This document shows, one piece after another, positions 18,217 to 27,168 of a stretch of DNA of 64,000 nucleotides. The first letter of the stretch is position 1, and each line of letters starts with the position of its first letter. Source of the DNA: JAJDTT01 sp965116695 (GTDB taxonomy: Bacteria > Acidobacteriota > UBA6911 > RPQK01 > JAJDTT01); the NCBI GenBank assembly GCA_965116695.1, contig OZ220706.1, forward strand, positions 2,418,001-2,482,000, given 5' to 3'. Under the pieces are notes generated by a model. That model did no database searches and was not told where the DNA came from. It worked only from the letters and a program-made list of their open reading frames with translations. A program made the translations under genes and the position numbers.

Positions 18217-19448
18217 TCAGGCCGGAATTCGCACGGCCCGTCGGGTGGCTGAGGACTCCTTGGCCGCCTCGATGATCTCCAACATATGGACGTTGTCCTG
18301 AATCGGCGAGGGGGCCGGGGCCCCGGTCCGGGACGCCTCCAGGAAGTCGCGGAAGAGTTCTTCGGCCATGATGCCGCCGTAACCCGGCGTCTGGGGAATC
18401 TGGTAGGTCTTTCGGTGACGGCGGCCGCTGACCCAACGCCGGGCCTCGCTGTAGAGGGTGTAGGTTCCGCCCGCAACGGCGGCATTCGTCGTCCCGTGCT
18501 CCACCGGCTCCACCAGCGGCAGGATGGAATACCCTTCCGTTCCCCGCATGCCGATGTAGAAATCGTAGACGGCCCGGCTCCCCTTCAAGTGATATCCGGC
18601 CTGGAACGTCCCCATATTGCCGCTCTCGAAGCTCAGCAAGAGCAGACCCGTGTCTTCGACGGGAATCTTCTCCGGATTCAGGTTGCCCACCAGAGCCATG
18701 ACTTCGACCACCCGCTCCTGCATCAGGTGCAGCACCAGGTCCAGGCAGTGGCACCCCAACCAGGACATGATTCCGCTGCCGGCGGTCTTGGGATCGAAGA
18801 TGTAGCTGGAGGTGTCCCGGTATTCCACCAGGCCGTTCAGGAGCTTGGCCTCGATGGTCATGACCCGGCCCAGCGCTCCGCCGTCCAGGGCCCGCTTGAA
18901 GTCCATGACCATGGGATTGTAGCGCCACTGCAGCATGGCGCCGGCCGTCACGCCCTTCTTTTCCGCTACCTCCGCCACCCTGCGGAGGTGGGCGGAATGG
19001 GTCGTCGCCGGTTTGTCGTAAAGGACCGGCAAGCCGGCGGAGACCACCTGCTCCAGAATGCCGGGCGCCTGGTCGGGACGGGCGCACACGGTCACGGCGT
19101 CCAAGTCGTCCCTTGCCAGGAACTGGCCCAGGTCGGTCGATTTCGACGCCACCTTGGACGACTCGGCGGCCAGTTTTGCCACGTCGGCCAGCCCGGTGGC
19201 GGCGCAGACGTGGATCTTGCCCACTCGGAAAGCTGGTCCAGGACGCGCACGTGTCCCCCGGCGTGACCATGGCCGGAGATCGCTCCCATCACCAGCGATC
19301 CGTCCCGGATGGAACTCGGCCTGCGTCTCGGTGGAAGGACGCCGCGACTCGACCCCAACGGCTCGCCGCCCCCCAGTACTTCCCGTCCCAAGCTTCCCGC
19401 CGCCGCCACCGACGGCAGCGCACAGCCGAGAAAACTGCGTCTCTGCAT
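18217..19448 (-). pseudogene. Gfo/Idh/MocA-family oxidoreductase, Tat signal, apparent frameshift
   Basis: The gene begins at ATG 19448 (GGAGGA upstream) with a Tat-like leader MQRRSFLGCALPSVAAAG and reads into the Rossmann start MGAISGHGHAGGHVRVLDQL. Near base 19226 the reading frame shifts: the rest (RVGKIHVCAATGLADVAKLA, VLYDKPATTHSAHL with the family Lys, LQWRYNPMVMDF, SWLGCHCLDL, MAEELFRDFLEA) continues in the next frame to the stop at 18217. Restoring one base joins both parts into a normal protein of about 410 residues. It is either a recent frameshift or a sequence error. These enzymes oxidise sugars or sugar derivatives with NAD(P). A downstream-only reading would lack the nucleotide-binding loop. 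Confidence 0.8.
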
Positions 19449-19890
19449 TCCCAATTCCTCCGGATTCCAGATTCGATGCAATACCGTTGCTGCAGCCGAC
19501 TCCGAATTGTGCGGACCGCCAACGGCACGGCGATTGTAGTGGCCATGCTCCCCGAGGCGCCACCCTCATCGGCGACACTCTTCCGGACAGAGAATCACAT
19601 CTGTCGATAAGGAGATCCTCTCGTGGGACCGCCAAATCAACGTCGACATCCTCGCGGTGGTGGTCTCCAGGCAGTGGGGCTACACTGCGCCGCGGGCGAA
19701 TTCAACTCCGTCGGCGGTCTCATGACGACTTGTTCCGCAGCGGCAAGTTAATCGATCAGACGGTCCTCAAATATCGATTGGACGCTCATACAATCGACAA
19801 TAGGCCGACGTTTGGGAAGCGGCGAGTGAAAACGGGACAGTGAAAACGGGACTGTCCCCTTCTTTGCGTCTTCTCCGGGTTTCGGAACAT
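19449..19890. other. Intergenic stretch with short direct and inverted repeats
   Basis: These 442 bases between the Gfo/Idh start and the propeller gene stop hold no convincing gene. Near the right end, 19825-19838 and 19839-19852 are two perfect 14-bp tandem copies of agtgaaaacgggac. Overlapping them is a hairpin gggacagt/actgtccc with a 9-nt loop (19835-19859), which could end transcription on the minus strand only weakly. The promoter of the Gfo/Idh gene should lie at the left end, but I cannot place it securely. Confidence 0.45.
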
Positions 19891-21468
19891 TCAATCTCCC
19901 CGAATGCGAAACGCGTAGAGACTTCCTTGACGCAACCAGAAACGAAGTTTCACGACTCTGCCCACAAGTTGGCTCAGATCCTGCCGGTTCCTCCAGCGCA
20001 CCGCTGCCCGCAGTTCGTCGACCCTCCGTAGGACGACGGACTCCTGGCGGGAAAAACCGGGGATGGGCTCTCCGTCGGCATCCAGCACTTCGACTGCGAG
20101 TTCACCGTCCGGAGCCGCCAGATTGACCACCAGTTCCCTGCCCTCCACCCGAAACGGGCGGGTGACGGCCCAGCCCATTCGACGGGACGCCGTCAACGAA
20201 ACGAACCGATCCAACGGAATCGTGGCCAGGCCGATGCCGGTGGGCGCCCGGGCGTCTCCCTGTCCACTGTGGGAGATCGGACGGCCGACGTAGTAGAACC
20301 AGTGCCGGTCCTTCCAGGTGACGACGCTGGGCGCCGGCTGGATCCACTTGGCGTCGAAGCTTCCCGCGGGGCCGCGGGGCAGGAACGGCTGGTCCCGGTA
20401 CACCCACTCCAGGTTCCAGGGATCGTCCCGGCGGGCGGTGGCCAGAAAGAAGTCCATCTCCTCGCTGCCGCCCGGCCGTTCCAGCGACCAGATCAACCCG
20501 AATTGGACACCTTCGTAGATCCATCCGTTCAAACTGTAGATCTGCCGGGTCCACTCGTAGTCCTTCCTGCCGCTCTCCCGCCCCAGACACCACTCGCGCA
20601 CGGTTGTCCAATCTCCAGTACGGCTTCTAAGCTCCGTCCAAGAGTTCACCATGTCCCGGGTTCCCCGGATTTCTCCCTGCCCTCCTCCCGTTCCATAGTC
20701 GGTACGGGTGTAGAGGCGGTAGACCCCCGCATACGGGTCCCAGAGCACCTGGTTGATGGTGTCGGCGGCCCGGCCGGTGATGGGCCGGCCCTGGTTGTAG
20801 TAGCTCCAGCGCAGGCCGTCGGGGGAATATGCCAGGGCGGTGGTGGTGCCATATCCCTTCGCGGCTCCCACGGCCGACTTGTACTTGTGGAGCGGGTCCT
20901 TCTCGTTGGGATCCAGGAAAGGACAGTACGCCTGGGGACGGCCGATCTGGTAGATGTTGTTGGCCCGGCTGCCGTCGAATTCCACGAGTCCGAGCCGGGG
21001 TTTGACCCAGCGGACGCCGTCCCGGGATTCGGCATAGCAGTAGGTCGCCGAATCCTGGCCGGAGCCTGCGGCCCGGTACCAGATGCGGAACCGGCCGTCC
21101 TCCCGGAGCACGGAACCGACCATCGGCGCACCGAAGTCTTCCCAAGGCGTGTCGTCGACGATGACGGGCCGGCCGCCGTTCGCCTTGATGGGACGCCCGA
21201 GCCGGCGCGCCAGGAGATGCTTCCCGGCAATGACGTGATCGTCCACCAAGAGCTGCTTTCGATCTCCGAATTGAAGAACGGGGCCGCCACCCAGCTCGCC
21301 GGCATGGGCCGGGGCGAAGAGCGTGATCACTAACAGTGCGAGGATTGTCCGGAGGCACCACAGGTCGAGGATTTCCCCTGCCGACGGCCCGGCCTGCCCA
21401 AAGACGGTCTTCGGTGTATGGCCAAAGAACGAAGGGACGGCCGCGGGAACCGGGTTGGCGGGACTCAT
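19891..21468 (-). CDS. Secreted GH32/43-like five-bladed propeller protein (paralogue 1)
   Basis: This 525-residue protein resembles glycoside hydrolase 32/43-like beta-propellers: DRKQLLVDDHVI at the mature start, repeated W-x-x-S/P-DG-x-x-W blades (ESRDGVRWVKPRLG, AYSPDGLRWSYYN) and a C-terminal beta-sandwich (ELVVNLAAPDGELAVEVLDA, then LYAFRIRGD at the end). Enzymatic activity is not proven, since catalytic acids cannot be assigned by eye. The true start is uncertain. ATG 21468 has no ribosome site, whereas a signal-like CLRTILALLVITLFAPAHA begins 34 codons later after a CTG. It shares its layout with the genes at 25311, 57101 and 62950. Confidence 0.78.
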   Translation of the reverse strand: MSPANPVPAAVPSFFGHTPKTVFGQAGPSAGEILDLWCLRTILALLVITLFAPAHAGELGGGPVLQFGDRKQLLVDDHVIAGKHLLARRLGRPIKANGGRPVIVDDTPWEDFGAPMVGSVLREDGRFRIWYRAAGSGQDSATYCYAESRDGVRWVKPRLGLVEFDGSRANNIYQIGRPQAYCPFLDPNEKDPLHKYKSAVGAAKGYGTTTALAYSPDGLRWSYYNQGRPITGRAADTINQVLWDPYAGVYRLYTRTDYGTGGGQGEIRGTRDMVNSWTELRSRTGDWTTVREWCLGRESGRKDYEWTRQIYSLNGWIYEGVQFGLIWSLERPGGSEEMDFFLATARRDDPWNLEWVYRDQPFLPRGPAGSFDAKWIQPAPSVVTWKDRHWFYYVGRPISHSGQGDARAPTGIGLATIPLDRFVSLTASRRMGWAVTRPFRVEGRELVVNLAAPDGELAVEVLDADGEPIPGFSRQESVVLRRVDELRAAVRWRNRQDLSQLVGRVVKLRFWLRQGSLYAFRIRGD

Positions 21469-21518
21469 TGCGGTAGGAGGCAATGTCGGCAGATCCTTGA
21501 TGAATTCGTCAGGGGCCC

Positions 21519-22949
21519 TCAGGGATCCGGCGAGCGGATTCCGAACAGCACCTTGGTGCGCGCCTCCAGACCCTCGGACAAGGCTTCCACCAATCTGAGA
21601 CCATTCAGAGCTTCGGTCCGGCTGTAGTAGGTGAGGGCGTCTTGGGCCAGATCCGTTTCCCCGGCCTGCAAGAGCGCCAGCGCGATTGCCTCCACCGCGG
21701 CCTGCTCGCCCATCAGCCGGGACTCGAAGGCGGTCAAGGCCTCCACTACCTCCGGCAGGAATTTCTCTTCGTGCGATTTGGCCAGATAGAACAGACGCTT
21801 GCAGGCGCGGTACGCGTACCGCGTCGATTCCAGCCCCATGTCCTGGTCCCTGATGTGGCGGGTGGCCTCGCCTGCGGTGAGATAGCGATGCCTCTTGAAT
21901 TCGGGCGGCGGGTCTCGCACGCCGATGCGGTAGGGGACGAACGGCGCCGCCACCGGAGGGGCCGGCGCCACCCACAAGGTCTGCAACTCCCGGCGGACAC
22001 CCTCGCGCAAATGGGCCACCTGACCGTAACCGGCTGAATCGCGAGTGAGCTCCGGGGTCCGGACAACCTCGATCATGTCCGGCAGGCCGATTCGGCCGGC
22101 CCGGGCCCGCAGGCGGTCCTCGATCATCTGGACCGCCGCGGCCTTTTCGGCCGAATGTCCGTACACCCTTCCCACGTGAAAGGGCTCCCCCGATCCCGGG
22201 TCGTACCAGCCCCTTTCCACGGCGAAGGAAATCAGGTTCGCAGATCCCATGAAGCCGGGATGCTCCCGGTAGTTGAGCGGTACTTCATGGATATAACCCC
22301 CACGAGAAACCCGAATGTCGTCCGGTCCCAATCGCTCGGCGACCCAGAGGCCCCGGCCGCCCGCGAAGTTGATCAGGATCCACCCTTCGTCGGCGTCGGC
22401 GAACAGGTGGGAGTTGCCACCGTAGGTGGAGAAACCGTACTCGGCAATCAACTCGCCCACGATCCGGACGGCCTCGCGCGCGCTGCGGGCCCGTTCCATC
22501 ACGATCCGGGACAGGTCGCTGTAGTTCGGCCCGCGCTGCGGATTGGGCGTCATCTTCCGCAGCTCGATCCGGGAACCCGACGACACGTCCCGGGCGGCGA
22601 CGCCATGCTCGTTCAGGCCGCCGTTGGTGAGGGGCGCCGGGAAACCCGCGAAGTAGGAATAGTTCATGGTCAGGTAGCGAAACGTGACGGGCGCCTGTGG
22701 AATCTCCATGAGCTCGCCGGGATAACGGGATTCCGGAGCCGCTCCCACCGTCAGCGTGGACCCGGGGGCATGCGTCCGGCGGGGCACGATCTCCAGCCAA
22801 TGGCTGGACGGCTCGTCTCCGTAACCCCCGAGGAAAACACTGCCGTCGCGGGTCAGGTTCTTCCCCACGTAGATGGCATAGCTGGCCTCGGCGCCAGTGC
22901 CGCCGGCGAGCCAGATAATCAGGCTGGTCAGCACGATACGTATTCTCAT
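21519..22949 (-). CDS. C69-family dipeptidase-like Ntn hydrolase, with Ser at the nucleophile position
   Basis: The 476-residue exported protein matches peptidase family C69 (PepD/secernin-like Ntn hydrolases): YVGKNLTRDGSVFLGGYGDE, VPRRTHAPGS, NGGLNEHGVA, EYGFSTYGGNSHLFAD, ADEGWILINFAGGRGLWVAE and GSANLISFAVERGWYDPG. In known C69 enzymes the mature N-terminal residue is a Cys nucleophile. Here the signal peptide should end at Ala22 and the aligned residue is Ser23 (EA|SYAIYVGK). A Ser can act as an Ntn nucleophile in other families, so activity is possible but unproven. GAGGA lies 7 nt before ATG 22949. The C-terminal 120 residues are helical. Confidence 0.85.
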   Translation of the reverse strand: MRIRIVLTSLIIWLAGGTGAEASYAIYVGKNLTRDGSVFLGGYGDEPSSHWLEIVPRRTHAPGSTLTVGAAPESRYPGELMEIPQAPVTFRYLTMNYSYFAGFPAPLTNGGLNEHGVAARDVSSGSRIELRKMTPNPQRGPNYSDLSRIVMERARSAREAVRIVGELIAEYGFSTYGGNSHLFADADEGWILINFAGGRGLWVAERLGPDDIRVSRGGYIHEVPLNYREHPGFMGSANLISFAVERGWYDPGSGEPFHVGRVYGHSAEKAAAVQMIEDRLRARAGRIGLPDMIEVVRTPELTRDSAGYGQVAHLREGVRRELQTLWVAPAPPVAAPFVPYRIGVRDPPPEFKRHRYLTAGEATRHIRDQDMGLESTRYAYRACKRLFYLAKSHEEKFLPEVVEALTAFESRLMGEQAAVEAIALALLQAGETDLAQDALTYYSRTEALNGLRLVEALSEGLEARTKVLFGIRSPDP

Positions 22950-23100
22950 GGCGGTGTCCTCATTTTCCTGGCGGCCGGCTCAATCCTGACAGAAAATGGG
23001 GAGGATGGTCGCGGAGGTTTGAAACCCGCGATTCCGAACCGCCGATGAAGAGGGGGACAGGAATGTTCCCCCCCGCCTCATGCGCAGCTGATGGGGACTG

Positions 23101-23250
23101 TTACCTGCCGGCTGGTGGTTGGGCTCCACGCTCTTCGCCGATATCCAGCGCGGGCATAGTCTTGCCAGCTTGGCGCGGGCCGACAATGGCCGCCGCTGCC
23201 TGGTAACCAGGCGCCTGAATAACGCGGGGCTTGAATTGCCGCGCCATCAT
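23101..23250 (-). pseudogene. N-terminal remnant of a DUF4143-type AAA ATPase
   Basis: A 49-codon frame starting at ATG 23250 reads MMARQFKPRVIQ and then AAAAIVGPRQAGKTMPALDI, which is the N-terminus and Walker A motif (GPRQAGKT) of the ATP-binding proteins carrying a DUF4143 domain. Those proteins are normally close to 400 residues, so the rest is missing. No matching continuation is seen on either strand leftwards. The remnant retains the palindromic leader of the intact gene (23251-23287). It is most likely a decayed accessory gene. Confidence 0.6.
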
Positions 23251-23287
23251 CCTTGCAAATTGTCCATTCGATGGACAATTTGCAAGG
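23251..23287 (-). promoter_or_regulatory. Perfect palindromic leader abutting the ATPase-remnant start
   Basis: Two 17-bp arms (ccttgcaaattgtccat and its exact complement) flank a 3-nt centre. The repeat ends exactly at the ATG of the ATPase remnant (ATG 23250), so the only ribosome-site-like purines (GCAAGG) are in the stem. In RNA it would form a 17-bp hairpin hiding the start; in DNA it could be an operator for a dimeric repressor. Confidence 0.65.
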
Positions 23288-23387
23288 ATAGAATCCACTC
23301 CGACGAAAGAAGCTGTCCATGTATTCCGCAGGAACGAGCATTCCTCCGCTCGTGGACGCTTGGGCCGGTCCGGCAGGCGCTCCCGGC

Positions 23388-24149
23388 TTACCCGTCCACC
23401 CGGACGTGCTTCATGGCCTCGTAGGCCGGAGACGGCTTGCCCTGGACGTGTAGGAAGGGGTACCGGTAGTCCTCCCCTCCCACCCAGCGGGACTCGCCGG
23501 TCATGAAGATCACGGTGTAGGCGCGCCGGGAATGCGGGCTCCGGTTGGGCTCGCTCCGGTGGTAGGTCAGACAGTGGTGGAACCCGACGCTCCCCTTGCT
23601 CAGCTCCACCGGAATCTCGTCCCCCAGATGGCTCAGAGCCTCCTGGGTCAGCTTCCACGTATTCCCGGGCACGTTGGAATGCTCGTGGTCGAGGAGGCCC
23701 AACTTGTGGCTTCCGGGGATCACGGTGAGGCATCCGTTCTCGCGGGTCGCATCCTCCAACGCGATCCAGGCGGTCAGCATCCGGTAGGGCTGGAAGCTCC
23801 AGTAGTACATGTCCTGGTGGGGCGGGACCAAGCCCCCGTCCAGCGCCGGCTTGGCAAAGAGTCCGTCGGCGTAGATGTCCAGGTCGGGACCCAGGATCTG
23901 CTCGACGACCGCGGCCAACTTGGGATGCGTGGCCACGGACCGGAAGATCGGGTCTCGATGGAGCAACCCGAAGGCGTTGCGGAGCGCGGAAGGATTCGTG
24001 GGCTCCCACTTGATATCGCTTTCCGGGTATGGAATCTCCCTCCTTTCCATGCCGTCGATCCGGACCATGAGCTCGTCCATTTCCGCAGGAGTGAAGACGT
24101 TGTCCACAGTGACGTAACCGTTCTCGTCAAAGAAGCTCTTGAGGCTCAT
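23388..24149 (-). CDS. Phytanoyl-CoA dioxygenase (PhyH)-family Fe(II)/2-oxoglutarate oxygenase
   Basis: The 253-residue protein has the PhyH double-stranded beta-helix. The iron-binding facial triad is visible as His111 and Asp113 in PPHQDMYYW and His197 in CLTYHRSEPN. Arg209 (HSRRAYTVIF) is placed to bind 2-oxoglutarate. NGCLTVIPGSHKLG is the usual strand after the first two ligands. It would hydroxylate a small molecule with O2 and 2-oxoglutarate; the substrate is unknown. AAGGAGA lies 5 nt before ATG 24149. It is more distant from the three PhyH genes at 36.7-39.5 kb than those are from each other. Confidence 0.92.
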   Translation of the reverse strand: MSLKSFFDENGYVTVDNVFTPAEMDELMVRIDGMERREIPYPESDIKWEPTNPSALRNAFGLLHRDPIFRSVATHPKLAAVVEQILGPDLDIYADGLFAKPALDGGLVPPHQDMYYWSFQPYRMLTAWIALEDATRENGCLTVIPGSHKLGLLDHEHSNVPGNTWKLTQEALSHLGDEIPVELSKGSVGFHHCLTYHRSEPNRSPHSRRAYTVIFMTGESRWVGGEDYRYPFLHVQGKPSPAYEAMKHVRVDG

Positions 24150-24266
24150 CGATTCTCCTTGTCTGGATCTGTTTGCCCGCTGAAGCTCAACAATATAGAC
24201 GCAGCTATCTCTCGGAGCAAAGGATAGCGGGACAGGACTTCCCCCCGTTTTTCCGGGGGTTCGGGA

Positions 24267-24352
24267 GTAGGGGCACCCCTTGTGGGTGCCCTCTTCGTTT
24301 CGAGCGGGCTCAAGCCGCCAGGAAGAGGGCGACCACAAGGTGTCGCCCCTAC
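24267..24352. repeat. Paired GTAGGGGC palindromic repeat, copy 1
   Basis: The left arm 24267-24296 and right arm 24322-24352 are imperfect inverted copies starting gtaggggc. Each arm is itself a hairpin (gggcaccc/gggtgccc on the left; gggcgac/gtcgccc on the right). A related copy lies at 34311-34430. A separate GC hairpin with a T-rich loop (cccccgtttttccggggg) is at about 24243-24260. The element lies between the start of the PhyH gene and the stop of the TPR lipoprotein gene. Confidence 0.7.
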
Positions 24353-24374
24353 GTGCAGAGACTTGCTCTGATCG

Positions 24375-25157
24375 TCAGCCGGAACGCTCGCCGGCGGCCG
24401 CCATTCCGTAAAGACTCAAGAGCTCGATGAAGTCCTGACTCTGACGCAGTTTGTCGAAGACCTCGTCGGCCGCCAGCCGCTCCTGGTCAGCGAATCCAGC
24501 CGCCAGCGCCTTGCCCAAGTATTTCAGACACTGGGGCGCGTCCCCCATTTCGGCGAAGAGGCGGGCCAGATTGTAGTTCGTCTCCGAGTCCATTCCCATG
24601 GGGTCGGGATAGGTCAGGCGGGACACGCTCGATTTCTTGAAGACTTCCGGGTCCAGAAGTGCGGCTTGGAGGTAGGCTTCGCGGGACGCCTCGTAGCGGC
24701 CCCGCATCATTTCGGCATATCCCAGGTTGACGTAGTAGGACGGCCGCCCTTCGAGATCGATGGCCTCTTGGAAGTACTCGGCCGCCTGTTTGTACTTTCG
24801 ATTCGAAAGGGAGACGATCCCCAACGTGTTGTGGCCGGAGGCGTATCCCGGCTGGAGCCGGACGGAGCGCTCGGCGGCCTTCCTTCCCTGCCAGTACCGT
24901 CCGGTCCGGCAATAGGCGATGGCCAACTTGTTGAAGATGGCCTCGTGATACGGATTCAGCGTCGTCGCCTCGACATATTTCAGGACCGCCAAGTGATCCT
25001 TGCCCTCTTTCATCATCTCGTCGGCCTCCCCCATGAGACGATAGGCCTCGATCACTTTCTCCTGTGGAACCGGCAACTTCTTGATGCGCGACTGGCCGCA
25101 TGCGAGGAGCAAGCCGGTCAAGACGATGATGGCAGCGTCCCGGATTCGTAGTGACAT
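24375..25157 (-). CDS. TPR lipoprotein
   Basis: The 260-residue protein begins with a lipoprotein signal ending in LLLACG (lipobox Cys20), so it should be anchored in a membrane facing the periplasm. TPR units follow: AVLKYVEATTLNPYHEAIFN, AAERSVRLQPGYASGHNTLG, AAEYFQEAIDLEGRPSYYVN and YLQAALLDPEVFK. There is no catalytic motif. The frame is open far upstream but only this ATG gives the lipobox. It is divergent from the propeller gene at 25311. A structural or docking role is inferred. Confidence 0.85.
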   Translation of the reverse strand: MSLRIRDAAIIVLTGLLLACGQSRIKKLPVPQEKVIEAYRLMGEADEMMKEGKDHLAVLKYVEATTLNPYHEAIFNKLAIAYCRTGRYWQGRKAAERSVRLQPGYASGHNTLGIVSLSNRKYKQAAEYFQEAIDLEGRPSYYVNLGYAEMMRGRYEASREAYLQAALLDPEVFKKSSVSRLTYPDPMGMDSETNYNLARLFAEMGDAPQCLKYLGKALAAGFADQERLAADEVFDKLRQSQDFIELLSLYGMAAAGERSG

Positions 25158-25310
25158 TGTCGACTCGGGTCCGAAGCTCTCCGATGGTTCGGAGTGCGAA
25201 GTTCGGTGACGGGAACCGTAACCTTGTATGCTCGCAATTATATCTGGAAAGCCCGGTTTCGGGCGCCAGGCTCGAAATCTTGGAGCTGCATGATCAAGGA
25301 GGTCCCCGAA

Positions 25311-26816
25311 ATGACTCTTCGAACGACGGTGGCGGTTTTCATCGGTTTTTGCCTGTCGCTGCAACCAAGCAACGGCGCCGGCAAGGAGACGGTCCTTTTC
25401 CCGTTTGACGACAACAGCGTCCCCTTCAGCAAGGGCCTGGTGCTGGAACTGGTCCCGGGCAAGAAGGGCGCGGTCAATACGGGGCACGGAGCCGATTCCC
25501 TGCACCCCAGCAAACCGATCGTCCCTCCGGGCAAGCCGGGAGACCCGGACCACCCGCGGGTCTACTACTACGGCACCGTCCTGAAAATCGATGGCGAGTA
25601 CCGCATGTGGTACTCCGGTTGGGACAAGGCCCGGAAACGGCAGGTCCTCTATGCCGTCTCCCGGGACGGCGTCCGCTGGGACAAGCCCGACCTGGGACTC
25701 GTCGAGTACAACGGGAACCGGCAGAACAACTTGGTGCTGTCCAACGGCGAAGGGCCCATGAAGGGAGTCTTCTGCCTGGTCCTCCATGAACCGGACGATC
25801 CGGACCCCGATCGGCGCTTCAAGATGGTCCGGGAGGAGCACCCGCGAGCCATCATGGCCGCCTACAGCCCCGACGGGCTGCGCTGGACCGACTCCCCCAA
25901 CAACCCCATCATCAAGAGCAGCGGCCTGGAGACGGGCGGCCTGATTCGGTTCAACGGCTTCTACTACCTGAACGGACAGGGCGGACCGATCCCCCACCCC
26001 GTCCCCAAGGCCCGGAACCGAATCATGGTCACTTTCGTCTCTCACGATTTCGACCATTGGAGCGACGCGGCCCACCTCAGCTTTCGGAGGGACCCCATCC
26101 CGCCGCGCCCCCTCAACGATTTCGAGGTCCATCGCGGCGCACAGGTCCACATGGGGGCCAGCCTCTGGAACCGGGGCAACGTGATCATTGGCTTTTACGG
26201 CCAATACGACAATCAGACCAATGACCGGCGCTACTCCACCTGTGATCTGGGCCTGGTGGTGAGCCACGACGCCATCCACTTCAAGGAGCCGATCCCCGAC
26301 TTCAAGATCGTGCCCTCCTACGAGGAACCGGACGGAGCCGAACCGCGGCTGCTCCAGGGTCAGGGGTTCGAGAACATCGGCGACCGGACCTTCTTCTGGT
26401 ACAGCATCTGGGTCCTGTTCAACCCGGAGGGTCCCTCGGGTGTCCGTCTGGCCACCTGGGGCCGGGACCGGCTGGGATACTTCGCCGCGGCGCCCCGGAC
26501 GGGAGGCGCCCATTTCTTCTCCGCGCCGATCGAATTGGATTCCCCACGGGCGGAGCTCTTCGTCAACGCTTCGGGGCTGTCCGAGACGAGCCAACTCCGG
26601 GTCGAGGTCCTGGACCACCGGCTCCAGCCGTTGCCCGGTTATTCGGGAGACGCCTCGATTCCGGTCCGGGAACCGGGCCTGCGGCAGCGGGTGACATGGA
26701 GGGGCGAGGACCAACTGGCAGGAGTGGACGGGCCAATCCGCGTGCGCGTGAACTGGGAAGGGATCTATCCGGAAGACGCTCGCCTGTACGCCGTCTATGT
26801 GGTGGAAAGCGAATAG
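25311..26816 (+). CDS. Secreted GH32/43-like propeller protein (paralogue 2)
   Basis: The 501-residue protein has a signal peptide (TTVAVFIGFCLSLQPSNGAG) and the propeller blade pattern: GEYRMWYSGWDKARKRQ, VSRDGVRWDKPDLGLVEYNG, AAYSPDGLRWTDSPNNPI and VSHDAIHFKEPIPDFK. The C-terminal sandwich (AELFVNASGLSETSQLRVEV, DHRLQPLPGY) matches the other paralogues, but the N-terminal DxKQLxxDDHV motif is missing, so it belongs to a separate branch. AAGGAGG stands 8 nt before ATG 25311, which decides the start against an in-frame codon at 25194. Its role in polysaccharide use is an inference from fold. Confidence 0.8.
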   Translation: MTLRTTVAVFIGFCLSLQPSNGAGKETVLFPFDDNSVPFSKGLVLELVPGKKGAVNTGHGADSLHPSKPIVPPGKPGDPDHPRVYYYGTVLKIDGEYRMWYSGWDKARKRQVLYAVSRDGVRWDKPDLGLVEYNGNRQNNLVLSNGEGPMKGVFCLVLHEPDDPDPDRRFKMVREEHPRAIMAAYSPDGLRWTDSPNNPIIKSSGLETGGLIRFNGFYYLNGQGGPIPHPVPKARNRIMVTFVSHDFDHWSDAAHLSFRRDPIPPRPLNDFEVHRGAQVHMGASLWNRGNVIIGFYGQYDNQTNDRRYSTCDLGLVVSHDAIHFKEPIPDFKIVPSYEEPDGAEPRLLQGQGFENIGDRTFFWYSIWVLFNPEGPSGVRLATWGRDRLGYFAAAPRTGGAHFFSAPIELDSPRAELFVNASGLSETSQLRVEVLDHRLQPLPGYSGDASIPVREPGLRQRVTWRGEDQLAGVDGPIRVRVNWEGIYPEDARLYAVYVVESE

Positions 26817-26925
26817 CGGACTTTGCTGCAGTCCAGGGAGATCCATCCTCGACTTGCACCGCTCCGGATAAAACCCGGGGCGGTGAAGACTCGGAGTCCT
26901 CTCCGGTGCGGTCACGCCCCTCGTT

Positions 26926-27168
26926 TTAACTGAATAGCTGCCTTGTCAATTGGTTCCGGGTCATACCGATGTGCCGCGCAACATCGGCGAGAATGGCGGA
27001 AAGGGTCCCAACACGTAGCGCGCCATGTCTTGGGATCGTGATGTGGTGTTCACCGAGTTGTGTGGTCGTGAGACGAATGTGACTACCGGTCTGGCGCGTA
27101 GCCCGGTACCCGAACCGACGAAGAGCCTTTACGAGATCGCTGCCCGAGAGATCTCGTGGCAACCTCAT
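26926..27168 (-). CDS. hicA: HicA-type mRNA-interferase toxin
   Basis: The 80-residue protein has the double-stranded RNA-binding-like HicA fold: ALRRFGYRATRQTGSHIRLT contains the conserved catalytic GSH (Gly-Ser-His28-30), and ITIPRHGALRVGTLSAIL is the closing strand-helix. HicA toxins cleave mRNA and are neutralised by HicB. It overlaps the upstream HicB-like gene by 4 nt, so the pair is translated together with antitoxin first. Length and motif are normal, so it is likely intact. Confidence 0.88.
   Translation of the reverse strand: MRLPRDLSGSDLVKALRRFGYRATRQTGSHIRLTTTQLGEHHITIPRHGALRVGTLSAILADVARHIGMTRNQLTRQLFS

Noticed and set aside
16355..18301. 648-codon plus-strand frame over the Tat TIM-barrel gene
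   Set aside because: Low-complexity composition and full overlap with a gene having a Tat signal and ribosome site.
19058..19843. 261-codon plus-strand frame over the start of the Gfo/Idh gene
   Set aside because: Arg/Pro/Ser-rich shadow with no family match.
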